Notes: generated from the sequence alone by a model not told the origin. Numbered from the stretch's first letter, positions 1-8,570 are shown. The stretch is 64,000 nt of DNA from Perspicuibacillus lycopersici (GCF_025660475.1 NZ_JAOUSF010000005.1:124001-188000), one strand, 5' to 3'. Numbers and translations are program-made.

Positions 1-541
1 CAAACCGAGAGATAAATACGAAGGCGCCTAATAGATTAAAAATCATCGCAAGCTTTTCATAAAGCTTTTTCATTTGGTGGTATGGAACAATCGAAATTAC
101 TCCACCTTGAAGTATTTGTTCGTTTATTAACGATAACAATGCTTCCTTTTCTAAATGAATATCTGCATCAAGGAAAATGAGAACGTCTCCAGTTGATTGT
201 TGATATCCATTCCAGATTGCCCAATTTTTTCCTGTCCATCCTTCTGGAAGATCAGTAGCCTGCAGTACAATTACGCCATAGCTTTCTGCAATTTCTTTTG
301 TTCTATCGATGGAGTGATCATCGACAACAATAATTTCATCTGGCTGTAATAGTTGCCTTTTCAAAGATTCTAATAAAATAGGAAGATTTTTTTCTTCATT
401 TCTAGCAGGAATAATGACAGATATTTTCCCGGAACGTTGTTTTCTACTTTCATAAATTACTGGGATTGTCTTTCTACGAAATAACAGTATTCCGGATAAT
501 AGACCACAAATGACAATGATAACTGGTATAAGTATCACCAT
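1..541 (-). CDS. Glycosyltransferase family 2, N-terminal part (runs off window)
   Basis: The reading frame starts with ATG at 541 (AAGGGAT ribosome site just upstream) and is still open at base 1, giving about 180 residues of a longer protein. It begins with one membrane segment, then a GT-A domain: SVIIPARNEEKNLP, the nucleotide-binding VVDDHSIDRT, PEGWTGKNWA and the metal-binding FLDADI motif are all readable. PEGWTGKNWA followed by a downstream amphipathic stretch is typical of membrane GT2 enzymes of the CrtQ (diaponeurosporenoate glycosyltransferase)/hopanoid HpnB type. The substrate cannot be told from the part present; a carotenoid pathway role is only a family-level possibility. Confidence 0.8.
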   Translation of the reverse strand, partial: MVILIPVIIVICGLLSGILLFRRKTIPVIYESRKQRSGKISVIIPARNEEKNLPILLESLKRQLLQPDEIIVVDDHSIDRTKEIAESYGVIVLQATDLPEGWTGKNWAIWNGYQQSTGDVLIFLDADIHLEKEALLSLINEQILQGGVISIVPYHQMKKLYEKLAMIFNLLGAFVFISRF

Positions 542-655
542 TTCACATCCCTTAATGGATAGTATTTTCTTCTATAATATTCCGTATCTTGCGAATCATA
601 TAATTAATTTATTATTTCTCTTTTAATTTTATACATATTCTAGCTTTTACAGCAA

Positions 656-692
656 AATAAAAAGCTGCTTATAAAAAATTCTTAAGCAGCTT
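656..692 (-). terminator. Rho-independent terminator of hemolysin III gene
   Basis: Perfect 10-bp stem AAGCTGCTTA/TAAGCAGCTT with an A/T loop, followed on the minus strand by a T-rich tail. It lies 20 bp beyond the stop of the hemolysin III gene. Confidence 0.75.
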
Positions 693-710
693 AAAAGGAA
701 ACTATTTATT

Positions 711-1352
711 TTAGGGCAACACATAAAATAAAATGCAGAAAAAGTGAGCGGTAGTACCGGCGATAACGAATAGATGCCAAATCATATGGTGGTATTTAAA
801 GCCACGCCACACATAAAATACTGCACCAATAGTATAAAATATACCCCCTAATACGAGGAGAACAATACCGTTAATACTTAAATTATCAATAATTTGACTC
901 CAGCCTATACAGACCATCCACCCCATTACGACATAAAGTATTGTGGAGGTAAAAATATATTTTTTTACAAAAAAGGATTTAAAAACAATTCCACCTATTG
1001 CCAGTCCCCAAACAATACCAAACAATGTCCAGCCTAATGCCCCTTTAATTAAAAAGAACGTTATTGGTGTATAGGTGCCAGCGATAAATAAATAGATTGA
1101 CGAATGGTCGAAGATTTCAAATAAATCCTTTGCCTTGCCATGTGGGAGTGCATGAACGAGAGTGGAAGCCATGTATAAAATAAACATTGTGGAGCCAAAA
1201 ATAGTGAAACTTACGACATGCCATGCCGATCCGTAAAGGGATGCATAAACAATTAAAATTACTAAGCCTGCAAGACTTAACATTGCACCAATACCATGGG
1301 TAATGGCGTTTGCTATTTCCTCGCCCTTTGAAAACGTATGTGTATTTGCCAA
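711..1352 (-). CDS. Hemolysin III / PAQR-family membrane protein
   Basis: Seven-helix membrane protein of the hemolysin III (YqfA/YplQ, PAQR) family. The N-terminal ANAITHGIGA, the SSTLVHALPHG-like segment, IFDHSSIYLFIAGTYTP and the C-terminal HHMIWHLFVIAGTTAHFF blocks are the family's conserved His/Asp/Ser residues, which in PAQR proteins bind a zinc ion. The physiological role in Bacillota is not well defined; despite the name, haemolysis is not established for most members. The start is chosen at TTG 1352, because AGAGG lies 9 nt upstream; an in-frame ATG at 1361 directly abuts the AGAGG and is a poorer start. Single-gene unit with its own terminator. Confidence 0.88.
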   Translation of the reverse strand: MANTHTFSKGEEIANAITHGIGAMLSLAGLVILIVYASLYGSAWHVVSFTIFGSTMFILYMASTLVHALPHGKAKDLFEIFDHSSIYLFIAGTYTPITFFLIKGALGWTLFGIVWGLAIGGIVFKSFFVKKYIFTSTILYVVMGWMVCIGWSQIIDNLSINGIVLLVLGGIFYTIGAVFYVWRGFKYHHMIWHLFVIAGTTAHFFCILFYVLP

Positions 1353-1389
1353 TAATATCATCCTCTATTTCTATTTAAATTACTAAAAT

Positions 1390-1800
1390 TTACTCATTTG
1401 GAGCTACTAGCTCGACTTTTATTCTATCAGGATCCTCAAAAAACACTGCATAATGATGTTTCCCACCAGCGAATGGATGGTTATCGGCATAGAGAATTGG
1501 AATCCTTTTTTCTTTTAATTGCGCCGTCAGTTGATCGACATGTTCTCGAGAGCTTGCGTAAAATGCCAAATGATTAAGTCCTGTACGGCGCCTATGGTAC
1601 GGAACATCCAAATAGCGTGCTTCTGTTTCTACAAAAACAATATAGGAATCTGCTAATTTCCAGCTTCTCCCTTTCTCCCATTGTTGAAAAAGGATATATC
1701 CTAGCTCCTCAAGTAGCCATCCCCAAAACGCTGTTGATTTATTAATATCAGATACATTTATTTCGATATGATGGATTAAACCGCGAATATTCTCTCCCAT
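1390..1800 (-). CDS. VOC-family (glyoxalase/bleomycin-resistance fold) protein
   Basis: 136-aa single vicinal-oxygen-chelate domain. It shows the typical start IHHIEINVSDINKSTAFWGWLLEELGY, the central GLNHLAFYASS strand with the second metal-type His, and the end YAVFFEDPDRIKVELV with the terminal Glu. These positions (H, H, E) match the usual metal ligands of the fold. Members are lyases, dioxygenases or resistance proteins, and the substrate cannot be inferred here. AGGAGAAA lies a few bases upstream of the ATG. It is read in the same direction as the hemolysin III gene, 28 bp ahead of it, so the two may share a transcript. Confidence 0.85.
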   Translation of the reverse strand: MGENIRGLIHHIEINVSDINKSTAFWGWLLEELGYILFQQWEKGRSWKLADSYIVFVETEARYLDVPYHRRRTGLNHLAFYASSREHVDQLTAQLKEKRIPILYADNHPFAGGKHHYAVFFEDPDRIKVELVAPNE

Positions 1801-1862
1801 TATTTCTCCTAAATATATATTGTATTTTCTGAAGTTAATATAAACTCCGACAAATTATTTTA

Positions 1863-2114
1863 TTAGTTATCCGATAAGCTGATTCCATATTCTGCTTCTA
1901 TTTTTTTGTATATCTCTTTTAATTTCGGCTTTTTCGCAATGATGCTACGTACATTATACGATAGATTGATCACTTCACTATTTTGCTGATTCTCTGGTAA
2001 ACCTTTTTCAAAGCGATACGTATCAAGCAAAGTAGAATCTAATAATTTTAATATCGCATATTGTGTTTTCACTGCTTGTAATAGTAATTCTTCGTTTTCA
2101 TTTCTTGCGCGCAT
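1863..2114 (-). CDS. Small hypothetical protein (83 aa)
   Basis: Not recognised. An 83-aa soluble, largely helical and charged protein, beginning MRARNENEELLLQAVKTQ and ending with a Lys/Glu-rich helix (KLKEIYKKIEAEYGISL). A clear AAAGGAG ribosome site lies 9 nt before the ATG, so it is likely to be expressed. It lies downstream of the LXG gene but is separated from it by a terminator and about 200 bp. An immunity role for the LXG module is therefore possible by position only and is not supported by any motif. Confidence 0.6.
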   Translation of the reverse strand: MRARNENEELLLQAVKTQYAILKLLDSTLLDTYRFEKGLPENQQNSEVINLSYNVRSIIAKKPKLKEIYKKIEAEYGISLSDN

Positions 2115-2320
2115 GTTTGCTTTTCTCCTTTGATGGGATTGAGTCAGCCGCTCGGTTAATAAATATTGCCTTCACCATTGGAGACAATAACACTGAAAGG
2201 GAGGTTTACCCGTATATCCTATTGTACTACATTTTTTGGTGCTTTAATAATATTTAACATATATAGTGGATGACATCCTGAATTTCTTATTTACATAGTT
2301 GGATAAAAATGATAAAAACA

Positions 2321-2348
2321 ACAAAAAAGATTGCTTTTGCAGCAACCT
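2321..2348 (-). terminator. Terminator after the LXG gene
   Basis: Minus-strand stem AGGTTGC/GCAATCT (one G-U pair) followed by TTTTTTG. The stop codon of the LXG gene overlaps the first arm, so the operon ends right here. Confidence 0.75.
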
Positions 2349-3132
2349 AGTCATTTCGTAATTGAAAATCATCATCATTTGGATAAATATGTAGTTGGTT
2401 TTCATTTTTCGATACTTGTTGCTCTGTCTTATATTCCATATACTCCTGGTGCTGGTCTCGCATCTGTTCCTGAAATTGATAGCTATCACTATTTTTATAA
2501 ATTTTTTCATCAAAATGAATGGGGTTACTAGAACCAGCATAGGTGCTGGCCTGAATTATGGAAGAAAAGAGGCTGATTAAATAGTCTTCTGTTCGTTGTA
2601 TCGATTGGTATTCAGAAGTTAGCTGCTGATCTAGATAAATAACTGCACTTATTGTATCCTCCCTTTCCTTATCTGCCTTAGCTAATAAATCTTCCATTGG
2701 GATTGTATTGTATATTTTTAACGGTAAAATGTCATGAATTTCGTGAAAAATTTGTTGTAATTCTACCTTCTGGTTATCGATTATTTCATTGGACCGTTGA
2801 TAGGATTGAGTTAATTCAGATTCTAAAAATGACACATGTACGATTGTGTTTTCACTTAAATTAAGTTGTTGGAGAGAAGCTTCTATACCTTGAAAAAATG
2901 CTATTTTTTCTTCAATTAAGCGTAGCCATGCATCTACTACATCAATATTTGCAACGTAAAATTGTTTAATGGCATCCGCTCCTTTCCCCTGTAGCTCGTT
3001 TTCTAATTGGGTAAAACTTAGAATTGTATTGCGTAAATGAAACATTTCCGCTTGTAATTGCTTGTATTGTTGGGCACGGCTGCCCATTGCGGATAGTAAA
3101 GAATTCGTTTCTAAAATTTGAAAGTTCTCCAT
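2347..3132 (-). CDS. LXG-domain-like protein without a recognisable toxin domain
   Basis: About 260 residues, nearly all predicted helix/coiled coil, with the early LQAEMFHLRNTI, LQGKGADAIKQFYV and VDAWLRLIEEK segments that resemble the LXG domain of polymorphic toxins exported by the type VII (Yuk/Ess) system. After about residue 200 there is only a short Gln/Asp/Asn-rich tail ending DDDFQLRND and no nuclease, ADP-ribosyltransferase or similar module. It follows YwqH- and YwqI-like genes in the order seen in the Bacillus subtilis ywqHIJ locus. The start is set at ATG 3132 (GAAAGGG 8 nt upstream); ATG 3138 and an ATG at 3183 have poor spacing. It may be a toxin remnant or a bare LXG carrier. 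Confidence 0.65.
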   Translation of the reverse strand: MENFQILETNSLLSAMGSRAQQYKQLQAEMFHLRNTILSFTQLENELQGKGADAIKQFYVANIDVVDAWLRLIEEKIAFFQGIEASLQQLNLSENTIVHVSFLESELTQSYQRSNEIIDNQKVELQQIFHEIHDILPLKIYNTIPMEDLLAKADKEREDTISAVIYLDQQLTSEYQSIQRTEDYLISLFSSIIQASTYAGSSNPIHFDEKIYKNSDSYQFQEQMRDQHQEYMEYKTEQQVSKNENQLHIYPNDDDFQLRND

Positions 3133-3245
3133 GTCCATAGCCCTTTCTTTATATATTTCTACTCTAGATTGGATAGCACACATTCTTAATGCTTCAAATT
3201 TATTTTTCTAGCACCACGCGATATCATTAGTCACTGAATTCTAGT

Positions 3246-3539
3246 CTATAAATTTTTCAACTCTGTTTGTTTATGATTCATACGAGCAATCTCGTCCTGT
3301 GACTTGAGTAGCTCAATACTAACATAAGTATCCTCCAAGTTTTTCTTTAAAATTTCCTTGTATTGGACGAGTAAGGAATAAAATTTTGCCTCCCGGTCCA
3401 TCCATTTATCTGTAAATTCGAGCTTATTTCTTCCGATGTCACCTTCAAATGGCATCGTAAACGAAATCCGATTGACTTGCTCATTCATTAAATCTAAATG
3501 TTTTTTTACCGTAAAATAATCCAATTTAATTTGTTCCAA
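3246..3539 (-). CDS. YwqI/DUF5344-like small helical protein
   Basis: 97 aa, all-helical, low in aromatic residues, similar in size and position to the YwqI family (WXG100-like partners of LXG proteins). Its start overlaps the end of the upstream DUF5082-like gene by 14 bp, implying translational coupling. In known systems such small helical proteins bind the LXG domain and present it to the type VII secretion machinery; that role is inferred here from gene order and size. The assignment is by architecture rather than by a diagnostic motif. Confidence 0.6.
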   Translation of the reverse strand: MEQIKLDYFTVKKHLDLMNEQVNRISFTMPFEGDIGRNKLEFTDKWMDREAKFYSLLVQYKEILKKNLEDTYVSIELLKSQDEIARMNHKQTELKNL

Positions 3540-3963
3540 TAAAAACCCACCTTTTCAATTGGCTCAACTTCTCTTCTACTTCTGCTGTAACTACATCTTT
3601 AGCGACTAAGGCTTCCATTTCTACTGAATAAGAGCTTAAATAGGTTAAAAAATTTCGTTTTGATTCTAATCGTAATATTTCACTATCGATTTGCTCTAAA
3701 TATTGATGAAACTCGTATTGTATTGTTTGGACAGTGGTTTGATAGGCTTCCTCACGATATGTAGTAAATTCATTACTCCGATTGCCGGTCCATTGTTCCG
3801 CTAACTCTGGCTGGAGCATTTGTTGAATTTCCTTTCTGCTTGTCTCAAGCTCTTTGAATAACTTTGCTTTTGTTTGCCGTAATCTTGTTAGCTGATCATC
3901 AACATCGGAGTATTGATAAGATATAATTACTTGAATATCGTCTAATGCTCTAGAAAAGCTCAT
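3526..3963 (-). CDS. YwqH/DUF5082-like helical protein
   Basis: About 145 aa, two long helices: an N-terminal coiled coil (LTRLRQTKAKLFKELETSRKE) and a WTG-containing turn (AEQWTGNRSNEF) before the second helix, the pattern of DUF5082 (YwqH) proteins. The WTGNR turn is reminiscent of the WXG motif of type VII substrates. First gene of a three-gene minus-strand operon (DUF5082-like, YwqI-like, LXG). The start is ATG 3963 with GGAGGGG upstream; a TTG at 3981 lies inside the ribosome site region and is less likely. Probable chaperone or co-exported partner of the LXG protein. Confidence 0.65.
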   Translation of the reverse strand: MSFSRALDDIQVIISYQYSDVDDQLTRLRQTKAKLFKELETSRKEIQQMLQPELAEQWTGNRSNEFTTYREEAYQTTVQTIQYEFHQYLEQIDSEILRLESKRNFLTYLSSYSVEMEALVAKDVVTAEVEEKLSQLKRWVFIGTN

Positions 3964-4292
3964 CAGATCCCCTCCACTCAAAACAAATAGTTCTTTTTAC
4001 CTGTTTTTTTTCACGGGTGAACAATCGGCAGGAGAATTACGTAAACGAATGGTAAATTTAAGAAAAGACAATGCTACCCTTCTACATACGACTAGCAATC
4101 TTTCCTGTATATATTCATATCTATCGAATAGATAAATAAAAGGTCATTTTTAAAGAAAATTTTCCAAAATTCTTATTATTAATTATAAAGAAATGTCACA
4201 GTATATAAATAGGTATAAAGTTCCCTATTTTCAAATTTTCCCTTCCTGCTATTAGTCTATTTTCCTAAATTCATCATGTACGTTATTTCACC
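3964..4292. other. Intergenic region, no gene seen
   Basis: AT-rich spacer between the LXG operon start and the gltT terminator. It must hold the promoter of the LXG operon, but I could not pick a convincing -35/-10 pair. No RNA gene or repeat recognised. Confidence 0.5.
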
Positions 4293-4345
4293 AAAAAAAT
4301 TGGCATTACTAGCTTGTCCGATGGGGAACTTGCTAGATAATGCCA
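4293..4345 (-). terminator. Terminator of the gltT-like gene
   Basis: Long imperfect hairpin with arms TGGCATTATCTAGC and GCTAGTAATGCCA (minus strand), followed by a run of seven T. Confidence 0.8.
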
Positions 4346-4380
4346 TTTTAAAGGAGATATTTTTTTTATCAAAGAAGCTA

Positions 4381-5640
4381 TTATGAAGCTTTCTGTACAT
4401 CCGTTGTATCAGTAGGACGGAATTGTCCTTCCCATTTGGAAATGACAATGGCAGCCAATGCGTTTCCTACTACGTTAACTGCTGTACGACCCATGTCTAA
4501 AATACGGTCAATTCCGGCAATAAAGGCTAACCCTTCTAACGGAATACCAACTGTTCCTAATGTAGCTAATAATACAACGAAGGAAACACCAGGTACACCC
4601 GCAATCCCTTTCGAGGTTACCATTAATACAAGCATTAATGTAATTTGAGAAGCAATGCTCATCTCAATACCATACATTTGAGCAATAAATAATGCTGCTA
4701 ATGCTTGATATAATGTGGAGCCATCTAAATTAAACGAATAGCCAGTAGGGATAACGAACGTAGCTATGTGCTTTGGACATCCCGCTTGTTCCATTTTACT
4801 CATAATACGTGGAAGTACCGATTCTGAGCTTGCAGTTGAGAACGCTAATATTAATTCTTCTTTTAACATTTTAATTAACTTAATAATGCTAAATCCTACA
4901 ATTTTTGCGATTAATCCTAAAATTACTAAAACAAAAAAGATCATCGTTCCATATACTGTAATTACTAATTTCCCTAATGGAATCAAGGATTCTATACCAA
5001 ACTTCGAAATTGTGACACCGATTAATGCAAATACACCAATTGGAGCAAATTTCATTACTTGATTGGTAACATAGAACATAGCATCGGCCATACCTTGGAA
5101 GAAATGCAGTACAGGTTTCCCTTTTTCACCAATTGCTGCAATCCCTACACCAAACATAACGGAGAAGAAAATTATCGCTAACATATCACCAGAAATTAAG
5201 GCTTGGAACGGATTGGTTGGCACGATGTGCACAATTGTATCAATCAGAGACTTACTCTCTTGTGATTCCGTCGTATCTACATAGGTAGAGATATCGGTTT
5301 GTTTCATCTCCTGTAAATTTAACCCCGCACCAGGTTGGAAAATATTAGCAGATATTAATCCGATTGCAATCGCAATCATCGTGACGACTACAAAATATAA
5401 TATTGATTTCCCACCTAATTTACCTACTGATTTTAAGTCACCAACCCCAGCAATTGCTACAATAATACTAGAAAAGACAATTGGTACTACAATCATTTTA
5501 ATTAATCGTAGGAAAATATCACCTAATGGTTGCAAATATGCTTGTGCTGTTTCACTACCATAAAAAATAGCACCAACAATGATTCCAATGATTAATCCAA
5601 TAAATATTTGAACAGCTAAACTTAACTTGATTTTTTTCAT
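4381..5640 (-). CDS. gltT: Proton/sodium-glutamate (dicarboxylate) symporter
   Basis: 419-aa DAACS-family transporter importing glutamate/aspartate (or C4-dicarboxylates) with H+ or Na+. All landmark regions are present: the serine-rich hairpin HP1 STASSES (268-274), the TM7 cation motif FNLDGS (303-308, usual NMDGT), HP2 GIAGVPG (345-351) and TM8 with D378, D382, R385 and N393. The equivalent TM8 Arg binds the acidic side chain in glutamate carriers, favouring glutamate/aspartate over neutral amino acids. Length is normal. It is a single-gene unit with its own terminator; the leader holds two hairpins that may regulate it. Gene symbol by analogy with Bacillus GltT/GltP, so the exact paralogue is uncertain. 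Confidence 0.9.
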   Translation of the reverse strand: MKKIKLSLAVQIFIGLIIGIIVGAIFYGSETAQAYLQPLGDIFLRLIKMIVVPIVFSSIIVAIAGVGDLKSVGKLGGKSILYFVVVTMIAIAIGLISANIFQPGAGLNLQEMKQTDISTYVDTTESQESKSLIDTIVHIVPTNPFQALISGDMLAIIFFSVMFGVGIAAIGEKGKPVLHFFQGMADAMFYVTNQVMKFAPIGVFALIGVTISKFGIESLIPLGKLVITVYGTMIFFVLVILGLIAKIVGFSIIKLIKMLKEELILAFSTASSESVLPRIMSKMEQAGCPKHIATFVIPTGYSFNLDGSTLYQALAALFIAQMYGIEMSIASQITLMLVLMVTSKGIAGVPGVSFVVLLATLGTVGIPLEGLAFIAGIDRILDMGRTAVNVVGNALAAIVISKWEGQFRPTDTTDVQKAS

Positions 5641-5731
5641 TTATTTCCTCACCTTCTATTCTAGTTGTTGTATGAATCTGTATAGGCAATCGAAAACAAT
5701 TATCTGTAAAGAAAAATAATTTTCGTTTATC

Positions 5732-5754
5732 AAAAAAAGACACAATAGGTGTCT
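5732..5754 (-). terminator. Terminator-like hairpin in the gltT leader (possible attenuator)
   Basis: Perfect 6-bp stem AGACAC/GTGTCT with a 5-nt loop followed by six T on the minus strand, about 95 nt upstream of the gltT start and in its direction. No gene ends here, so an attenuator or leader terminator is the simplest reading. Confidence 0.5.
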
Positions 5755-5833
5755 CCTTCACATAATCCGCTTCATTCATTTTTGTTTACTATAACTGCTC
5801 CTCGTACCTTCTTTACGGTAGGCATGCAAACTA

Positions 5834-5867
5834 ATTTCCTTTTAAACTACTTTTGGAAAAAGGAAAT
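5834..5867 (-). repeat. Inverted repeat upstream of the gltT leader hairpin
   Basis: ATTTCCTTTT and AAAAAGGAAAT flank a 13-nt loop. It lies 80 nt upstream of the terminator-like hairpin and could form an alternative structure or a protein site. The remaining leader region 5868-6170 shows nothing further that I can name. Confidence 0.4.
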
Positions 5868-6170
5868 ATCCGAATTCCAACCGAAAAATACAAGGAGAAA
5901 AACTTACATATAGAAAGATATTATCCTAGAAAAACAAATCTGTAAATAGGTCGAAACAAACTCATATTTTTCCCAAAATTAGCTTCAATACGGAACATTT
6001 TCCCCATTCACGCAAATCAGTCCTATTAAAAAAATTGTTTTATATCGTATATAAAGCATGTTGCATACTATAATTAAAAAGCTAATATCCGGACGTGCTA
6101 TACAACTAGTCCAACGACTGAATACAACATTTTCAACATTAATTCTAGGCAATTCATTGAAATAGATTCA

Positions 6171-6209
6171 AAAAAAACACCCCAATTGAAAAATAGCAAT
6201 AGGAGTGTC
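6171..6209 (-). terminator. Terminator of nitroreductase gene
   Basis: Arms ACACTCCTATTG and CAATTGGGGTGT (a few mismatches) followed by seven T on the minus strand, just past the stop codon. Confidence 0.75.
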
Positions 6210-6220
6210 GTATTTCCTCG

Positions 6221-6823
6221 TTATTTCATGAAGGATCCAGTAGTTTCGTTCATTTCCATCCCAAAACTACCTTCAAATAAAGAAGCTTTTATCCCCCTTC
6301 TTGGACTTGGATTTTCTCGTTCCTGTAATACCTCTGGTAAACTATTCTTTTCCCCTTGGTAGCCAATAGCAACTAATGCATTAATAGCAAATTTTTCTGG
6401 GATATTTAATACACTTCGTGCTTTTTCGAAATTAAATCCTGTCATTGGATGTGTAACTAATCCTTTTTTCGTTGCCTCTAAGGACAAATATCCCCATGCA
6501 GCACCAGTGTCAAAGGCATGTGTTTTATTAAAGCCTCTTTCATTTTCCGTTTCGGAAATAATTAATGACAATACAGGAGCATTTTTGCACCAGTTTAAAT
6601 TAAATTCTGAAATAAAGGAATAAAATTTCTCTCGGTCTTCCTCTGTGCGTGCCAAAATAAAACGCCATGGTTGATTATTAAATGCAGATGGAGCCCATCG
6701 TGCAGCTTCAAATAGACTAAATAATGTTTCTTCAGGAATTGGTTTGTTTAAAAACGAACGAGGAGACCACCTTTGTAAATATACAGTATCGATTGGATAG
6801 GAAGCTTCGCGTGTGTTTATCAT
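6221..6823 (-). CDS. Nitroreductase family protein (FMN-dependent)
   Basis: 200-aa one-domain flavin oxidoreductase. The N-terminal RWSPRSFLNKPIPEE (FMN phosphate Arg/Ser region), the RWAPSAFNNQPWRFI motif and the C-terminal-half ATKKGLVTHPMTGFN and VAIGY segments are the family hallmarks. These enzymes reduce nitro compounds, quinones or enals with NAD(P)H via a homodimer with two FMN. The physiological substrate is unknown. AGGAGGAAA lies upstream of the ATG at 6823. Monocistronic, with terminators on both sides. Confidence 0.88.
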   Translation of the reverse strand: MINTREASYPIDTVYLQRWSPRSFLNKPIPEETLFSLFEAARWAPSAFNNQPWRFILARTEEDREKFYSFISEFNLNWCKNAPVLSLIISETENERGFNKTHAFDTGAAWGYLSLEATKKGLVTHPMTGFNFEKARSVLNIPEKFAINALVAIGYQGEKNSLPEVLQERENPSPRRGIKASLFEGSFGMEMNETTGSFMK

Positions 6824-6941
6824 TTATTAATTTCCTCCTTTATTGTAATAAAGTAAACATTATTTATTATACGGGAAAAATATTACAATTCCAATCAAAC
6901 GAATTTCCTATCAATCATAATCGTCTTATCGGTGATTTCAA

Positions 6942-6990
6942 AAAAAAATTCTTTTCATTGATTAACAAATCAATGAAAAGATTTCCTCTT
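6942..6990 (-). terminator. Terminator of the rlmA-like gene (possibly bidirectional)
   Basis: Perfect 13-bp stem CTTTTCATTGATT/AATCAATGAAAAG with a 4-nt loop, flanked by an A-run and a T-run, so it could end transcription on either strand. The rlmA-like gene reads into it. Confidence 0.8.
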
Positions 6991-7006
6991 TTTTTATATC
7001 GTATTT

Positions 7007-7879
7007 CTATTTTTTTATCCCTATTAAAATATCCAAATCCACTGTAATAACTTGGCTTTTACGATTTAAAAATGAAGATAGTTTCTCATCTTCCGAATCC
7101 CATGCCAGTGGTGTCATTTTCGCTAAACTTTCTATCTCCTCTTTTTGTAATTCCTTTTTATATTGAAGTGTTACCGTATCAAGGAGCTTGAAATGCTGGC
7201 TAAATAGCGAAACAATTTTATCATTGGAATAAGTTTTCTTTTCTTCGTCCGCATATAGTGTTTCCCTTAGCTCTTTTAAATAATTTGCTCTTGGCACCAC
7301 TTTTATTACAATTCCACCTGGTGCTAACATTCGTTGAAATTCTTGATAATTCGCTGGTGATAAAATATTTAATACAACTTGGTAAGCATGATCTGCCAAT
7401 GGAGAATTTGCTAAATCCCCAACAACCCATAGTAGCTTTTCGAAATTTTTGCCTGCCATTACAATTCCTTCTTTTGCAATATCCAAGCCAACTGCACCAA
7501 TTGATAACGAATTTAAAGAATCAGTAATTTTTTTTAAATGGGAGCCTTCCCCACAGCCTAAATCGACTATCATGAAGCGTGAATAATTTTCAGCCAAATG
7601 CTCTTTAATCACTTTTGCGATTTCTTTATGTAAAAAGGAGTACAAATCCGTTTCCATTATAATTTTATGACGGGCATGAAATAATTCCTTCGTGTATTGG
7701 CTAGCTGCAGGATGTGTCATTAAATTGACATATCCATGTTTCGTAAAATCGAATGTATGGTTATTTGGACATTTTAAGCTTTTCTCCTCATATACCTGAA
7801 GTGCTTGCTGGCAATGCGGACAGCGAAAGCTTGTAATGTATTCTTGAAATAATTTTGCTGTATGCTGTATTTTTTTCAT
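7007..7879 (-). CDS. RlmA-family 23S rRNA (guanine-N1)-methyltransferase
   Basis: 290 aa. An N-terminal zinc finger (C20, C23, C37, H41) is followed by TFDFTKHGYVNLM, then a Rossmann SAM domain with VDLGCGEGSHL (about 105-115), a VGLDIAK acidic strand end and the NILSPANYQEFQRMLAPGGIVIKVVP block. This is the RlmA/RrmA architecture, which methylates N1 of G745 (Gram-negative) or G748 (Gram-positive RlmAII/TlrB type) in 23S rRNA helix 35. In producers the G748 modification gives tylosin resistance together with other changes. Which guanine is modified cannot be read from the sequence. Single gene ending at a strong hairpin. Confidence 0.85.
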   Translation of the reverse strand: MKKIQHTAKLFQEYITSFRCPHCQQALQVYEEKSLKCPNNHTFDFTKHGYVNLMTHPAASQYTKELFHARHKIIMETDLYSFLHKEIAKVIKEHLAENYSRFMIVDLGCGEGSHLKKITDSLNSLSIGAVGLDIAKEGIVMAGKNFEKLLWVVGDLANSPLADHAYQVVLNILSPANYQEFQRMLAPGGIVIKVVPRANYLKELRETLYADEEKKTYSNDKIVSLFSQHFKLLDTVTLQYKKELQKEEIESLAKMTPLAWDSEDEKLSSFLNRKSQVITVDLDILIGIKK

Positions 7880-8010
7880 TTTACCTCTTCCTTGCTTCGT
7901 ACTCTTCTATTATTTAATTCATACGTCTGATTCTACCCCAAGGAAAAGCATGTATCAAATGATTATGAATTCGAATTGCCAAATCCAATGATTGATAACC
8001 CTACCTTTGA

Positions 8011-8436
8011 TTATTTTACTAATGCCCCTCTTAACGTATTTACACCGTATTCTAAATACGCCTTTAAGCATGTTAATGTATAAACCCAGCCTTCTTTGTT
8101 ATCGATTATTTGATGAATAAAATCTGGAGCAGTTTCTTCAAATCCGGTTTCGAATACTTCTATAATTGTTCGAGCTGGATTTACAGCCGTTAATGTGATG
8201 GTCACCATATGTCCATCTCCACCGGTAAACACTATTTTTTTATTTAGCTCTAGATCATCAATAAAGATATTGACTTGTGCATGATATTCTTCATAACGTA
8301 ATGTAATCGTTTTTCCACGTTCCCAGCGCTCTGAGCTTGAAGAAAACCAAAAGTTACCGATTTTTACTGGATCCACAAACGCTTCAAATACTTCGTTTGC
8401 AGACTTCTCAATCTGCATTTTTGTTAAATTGTTCAT
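8011..8436 (-). CDS. SRPBCC / AHSA1-like domain protein
   Basis: 141-aa START-like fold protein: it begins with NLTKMQIEKSANEVFEAFVDPVKIGNFWF, the usual AHSA1 first strand and helix, and ends with a long helix (WVYTLTCLKAYLEYG). Family members bind hydrophobic ligands in a cavity or act as Hsp90-activator-like proteins; the ligand is unknown. The ATG at 8436 is preceded by an AGGGGA-type ribosome site. Stand-alone gene between unrelated neighbours. Confidence 0.82.
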   Translation of the reverse strand: MNNLTKMQIEKSANEVFEAFVDPVKIGNFWFSSSSERWERGKTITLRYEEYHAQVNIFIDDLELNKKIVFTGGDGHMVTITLTAVNPARTIIEVFETGFEETAPDFIHQIIDNKEGWVYTLTCLKAYLEYGVNTLRGALVK

Positions 8437-8532
8437 ATCCTGTATCCCCTGTTCTGTCGTTTTTTCGTAGTTTTTCTTTTTTCTCGCTCTCGTTATATTC
8501 GCTACACACCAAGAGAAAACCTGCCATTTTAT

Positions 8533-8563
8533 AAAAAAAGCATTCCATAGGATAATGGAATGT
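8533..8563 (-). terminator. Terminator of 103-aa gene
   Basis: Minus-strand stem ACATTCCAT/ATGGAATG with a 6-nt loop and seven T. Confidence 0.75.
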
Positions 8564-8570
8564 ATTCATT

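Noticed and set aside
5555-5779. 74-aa gene overlapping the start of gltT
   Set aside because: Overlaps gltT in another frame and runs through the hairpin; no good ribosome site at proper spacing. Kept only as a possible leader frame in the findings.
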